In this document: positions 62,130 to 64,000 of the stretch, one piece after another
Layout of the letters: each line of letters opens with the position of its first letter
Numbering within the stretch: the first letter of the stretch is position 1
Origin: Nocardia brasiliensis ATCC 700358
GTDB lineage: Bacteria > Actinomycetota > Actinomycetes > Mycobacteriales > Mycobacteriaceae
DNA: 64,000 nt
Assembly: GCF_000250675.2 (NCBI RefSeq)
Contig: NC_018681.1
Location: 4,030,001-4,094,000 of the forward strand
Direction: 5' to 3'
The notes under the pieces: model-generated
The model's database searches: none
What the model was told of the DNA's origin: nothing
What the model saw: only the letters and a program-made list of their open reading frames with translations
Program-made: the position numbers and the translations under genes

Positions 62130-63002
62130 CTATTTCGTTCGAGCGATGATGATCGGGATGTGGACGCCGTGCAGGACGGCTTGGCTGACCGAGCCGAGGG
62201 TCATGCCGGCGAACCCGCCGCGGCCATGGCTGCCCAGGACGATCAATTGGGCGTGCGCGGCTTCCGCGACGAGACGATGTGCGGGACGCTCCTCGACGAC
62301 GACCCGGCGCACCTGCACATCGGGGTACTGATCGGCGTATCCGGCGAGGCATTCGGCGAGCAGTTCCTCGTCTTCCTGCTGCATGTCGGCCCGGGAGTTG
62401 TAGCGGAAGAATTCGGACCAGGTGTGCACCGCGACAAGGCCGACGCCCCGGTTCGACGCCTCTTCGAAGGCGATCGCCACCGCACGCAGGCTGCTCGGCG
62501 AGCCGTCGATACCGACCACCACCGGCTGTCCGCTGCGGTCCGGCGCGTCGGCGGCGGCCGCCGGGATGACGGCGACGGGGCAGTGTGCGTGCCTGGCGAT
62601 CGAGGTGCTCACCGAGCCGAGCAGTCCGCGCCCCAGTGCGCCCATGCCGTTGGTGCCGACCACGACCATCCTGGCTTCCTTGGAACGGGCGATCAGGGTA
62701 GGGATCGGTGGGCCGTCGATAACGCGCGCGGCGATTTCCGCAGTCCGGTCCGGCGGAAACAGGTCGGTCGCGAGTTTCGTTGCCTTGTCGAGAATTTGGG
62801 CGCCCTCCCGACGGTATCGTTCGGCGTCGAAAGGCAGGTATTCGATGGTGGGCGGGTAGTCGAGGGGGACGCCGGTGCTGTGCAGCAGCTCCAAAGGAGC
62901 ATGCAGCCGAGCTGCTTCGGCGGCCGCCCACTGGACGGCCGCCAGCGCTGGTTCGGAGCCGTCGACGCCGACGACGATCGGTCTGGTGTGCTCGGTGGAC
63001 AT
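62130..63002 (-). CDS. universal stress protein, tandem USP domains (type A, pair 3)
   Basis: 290 residues. Both ATP motifs intact (GTNGMGALGRGLLGS and GSHGRGGFAGMTLGS). C-terminus (SQAVLHGVHIPIIIARTK) diverges slightly from the other type A copies, losing the Cys-Pro pair. The N-terminus is also different (TRPIVVGVDGSEPALAAV). 42 bases after its type B partner; AAGGAA precedes ATG 63002. Confidence 0.92.
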   Translation of the reverse strand: MSTEHTRPIVVGVDGSEPALAAVQWAAAEAARLHAPLELLHSTGVPLDYPPTIEYLPFDAERYRREGAQILDKATKLATDLFPPDRTAEIAARVIDGPPIPTLIARSKEARMVVVGTNGMGALGRGLLGSVSTSIARHAHCPVAVIPAAAADAPDRSGQPVVVGIDGSPSSLRAVAIAFEEASNRGVGLVAVHTWSEFFRYNSRADMQQEDEELLAECLAGYADQYPDVQVRRVVVEERPAHRLVAEAAHAQLIVLGSHGRGGFAGMTLGSVSQAVLHGVHIPIIIARTK

Positions 63003-63044
63003 GGTGAGTTCCTTGCTATCTGGCGGAATGCGCTGTCGAACGGG

Positions 63045-63959
63045 TTATTCGGGGTGCACGACCATGACGGGGCAATGGGCATGCTGCACAAGCCAATTGC
63101 TGGTCGAGCCGAGCAGCAGGCCGCGGAACCCGCCGCGTCCCCGGCTGCCGACCACGATCAGCTGGGCGGACTCGGACCACTCGTCGAGGTGTTTGCGCGG
63201 CCCTGCGGAATAGACCTTTCGTGTGACCGTGACGTCCGGAAACTTCTCCTGCCAACCCGAGAGTCGTTCGGCGAGTAGGGCGTTCTCGGCGACGTCCAGA
63301 TCGGCGACGGGTATGTCCAGGTAGGACACACCCGCGAATTCGCCGGCAGACAGGTCACTCCACGCGTGCACCGCGACGAGCTCGGCACCACGCAGCGAGG
63401 CCTCGGCGAACGCCGCGCCGATCGCGGCCTCGCCGACGGCACTGCCGTCGACACCGACCACGACCGGACCGGACGTGCGTGCCTCCGGCTCGGTACCGCG
63501 CACCACCACGACAGAGCCGTGCCCGTGTGCGGTCACGGCGAGCAGCGTCGAACCGAGGTGGGCAAAGGTGCCGACGCCAGGGGTGGTACCGAGCACAACC
63601 ATGTGTGCCGTCTTCGAACGGGCGATCAGGAGTTCGGCGGGATTGGCTTCGGACAGCTCGGTCGCGATGGTGAGATCAGGATGCGCCGAGTGCGCGAGTT
63701 CGGCGGCGGCAGTGAGCACCTGCTCGCCGTGTGCCCGCATCGTGTCGGTGACAGCGGGCGACATGATTTCGTAGTTGCCGAGGACCGCGCGAACCGCGAC
63801 CAGGTCGAGGCCGTGCTCGATACGCAGATCACGTCCCCGTTGTGCCGCGATATCGGCCGCCCAGCGGACAGCCCTCTCCGACGCCGGGGAACCGTCGGCG
63901 CCGACGACTACGGCCGCGGCGACGGATTCGTGCGGAATTTCTTTGTGCTGAACGGTCAT
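63045..63959 (-). CDS. universal stress protein, tandem USP domains (type B, pair 3)
   Basis: 304 residues. The first-domain ATP motif is further degraded: GTTPGVGTFAHLGS, with Pro where the second Gly should be. The second is intact (GSRGRGGFRGLLLGS). C-terminus SNWLVQHAHCPVMVVHPE. Its promoter lies beyond the window edge; only 41 bases of upstream sequence are visible and no box is seen there. GAAGGG precedes the ATG. Confidence 0.92.
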   Translation of the reverse strand: MTVQHKEIPHESVAAAVVVGADGSPASERAVRWAADIAAQRGRDLRIEHGLDLVAVRAVLGNYEIMSPAVTDTMRAHGEQVLTAAAELAHSAHPDLTIATELSEANPAELLIARSKTAHMVVLGTTPGVGTFAHLGSTLLAVTAHGHGSVVVVRGTEPEARTSGPVVVGVDGSAVGEAAIGAAFAEASLRGAELVAVHAWSDLSAGEFAGVSYLDIPVADLDVAENALLAERLSGWQEKFPDVTVTRKVYSAGPRKHLDEWSESAQLIVVGSRGRGGFRGLLLGSTSNWLVQHAHCPVMVVHPE

Positions 63960-64000
63960 TGCGCTTCGCCCTTCAGGTGATCCGGCTCGGTCAACGCTTC

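Noticed and set aside
62119..62931. Extension of the GerW protein to 382 residues
   Set aside because: The extra part is an out-of-frame shadow of the type A USP; ATG 62118 with AGGTG upstream gives the expected size.

Overview
The window reads as chromosome of a high-GC mycolic-acid-type actinobacterium, most likely Nocardia or a close relative. The evidence is the GC-rich codon use, the mycobacterial-style protein families (malate synthase G, GTP-type PEP carboxykinase, WS/DGAT acyltransferases, Acg-type nitroreductases, deazaflavin-type reductases) and above all an expanded counterpart of the Mycobacterium tuberculosis DosR (DevR) hypoxia/dormancy regulon. Everything here is read by eye; no search was run.

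Layout. 1-6.4 kb: 3' part of malate synthase G with a strong terminator, an ArsR-family repressor, GTP-dependent PEP carboxykinase tightly coupled to a SulP transporter, and a roadblock/LC7 protein. 6.5-8.7 kb: PfkB-family sugar kinase and an Acg-type nitroreductase. 8.7-11.7 kb: arsenic island (ArsC, Acr3, two ArsR repressors, and an ArsI/CadI dioxygenase with a cysteine-rich tail). 11.8-16.6 kb: GyrI-like/DUF302 fusion, Rv1733c-like membrane protein, SHOCT protein, universal stress protein (USP), serine hydrolase and a small UsfY-like protein. 16.7-28.4 kb: PEP synthase, flavodoxin, P-type ATPase, a PAP2-kinase-LPG-synthase-like fusion, a second PAP2 protein, HspX-like Hsp20, an anchored secreted protein and a WS/DGAT. 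28.4-37.6 kb: two USPs, the sensor kinase DevS and regulator DevR, an Rv2004c-like kinase and three more Acg-type nitroreductases. 37.8-43.5 kb: accessory genes (excalibur lipoprotein, short-chain dehydrogenase, F420-reductase-like protein with HxlR regulator, AhpD-like protein, Ddn-like reductase), then a scar of IS and Tn3-type remnants around an orphan coiled-coil gene. 43.7-50.4 kb: carboxylesterase, Ddn-like membrane protein, second WS/DGAT, ABC exporter, short-chain dehydrogenase. 50.5-64 kb: one long leftward operon (two USPs, zinc alcohol dehydrogenase, USP, DUF2267, SRPBCC, HAD-GH65 fusion), flavodoxin and membrane protein, second SulP, and a further USP-USP-GerW operon running off the right edge.

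How it fits together. The devR-devS pair lies in the middle. DosR-type half-palindromes (core like GGGACYWWMGNCCC) lie upstream of most stress genes on both sides. In many promoters there are two boxes whose starts are about 21-22 bp apart, two helical turns. The likely programme is redox and hypoxia survival: ATP-binding USPs, a chaperone, cofactor-reducing nitroreductases and flavodoxins, ion and anion transport, a PEP/pyruvate/oxaloacetate switch (PEP synthase, PEP carboxykinase, malate synthase, PfkB), storage lipid (WS/DGAT) and storage sugar (GH65-HAD). No RNA genes or CRISPR arrays were seen.
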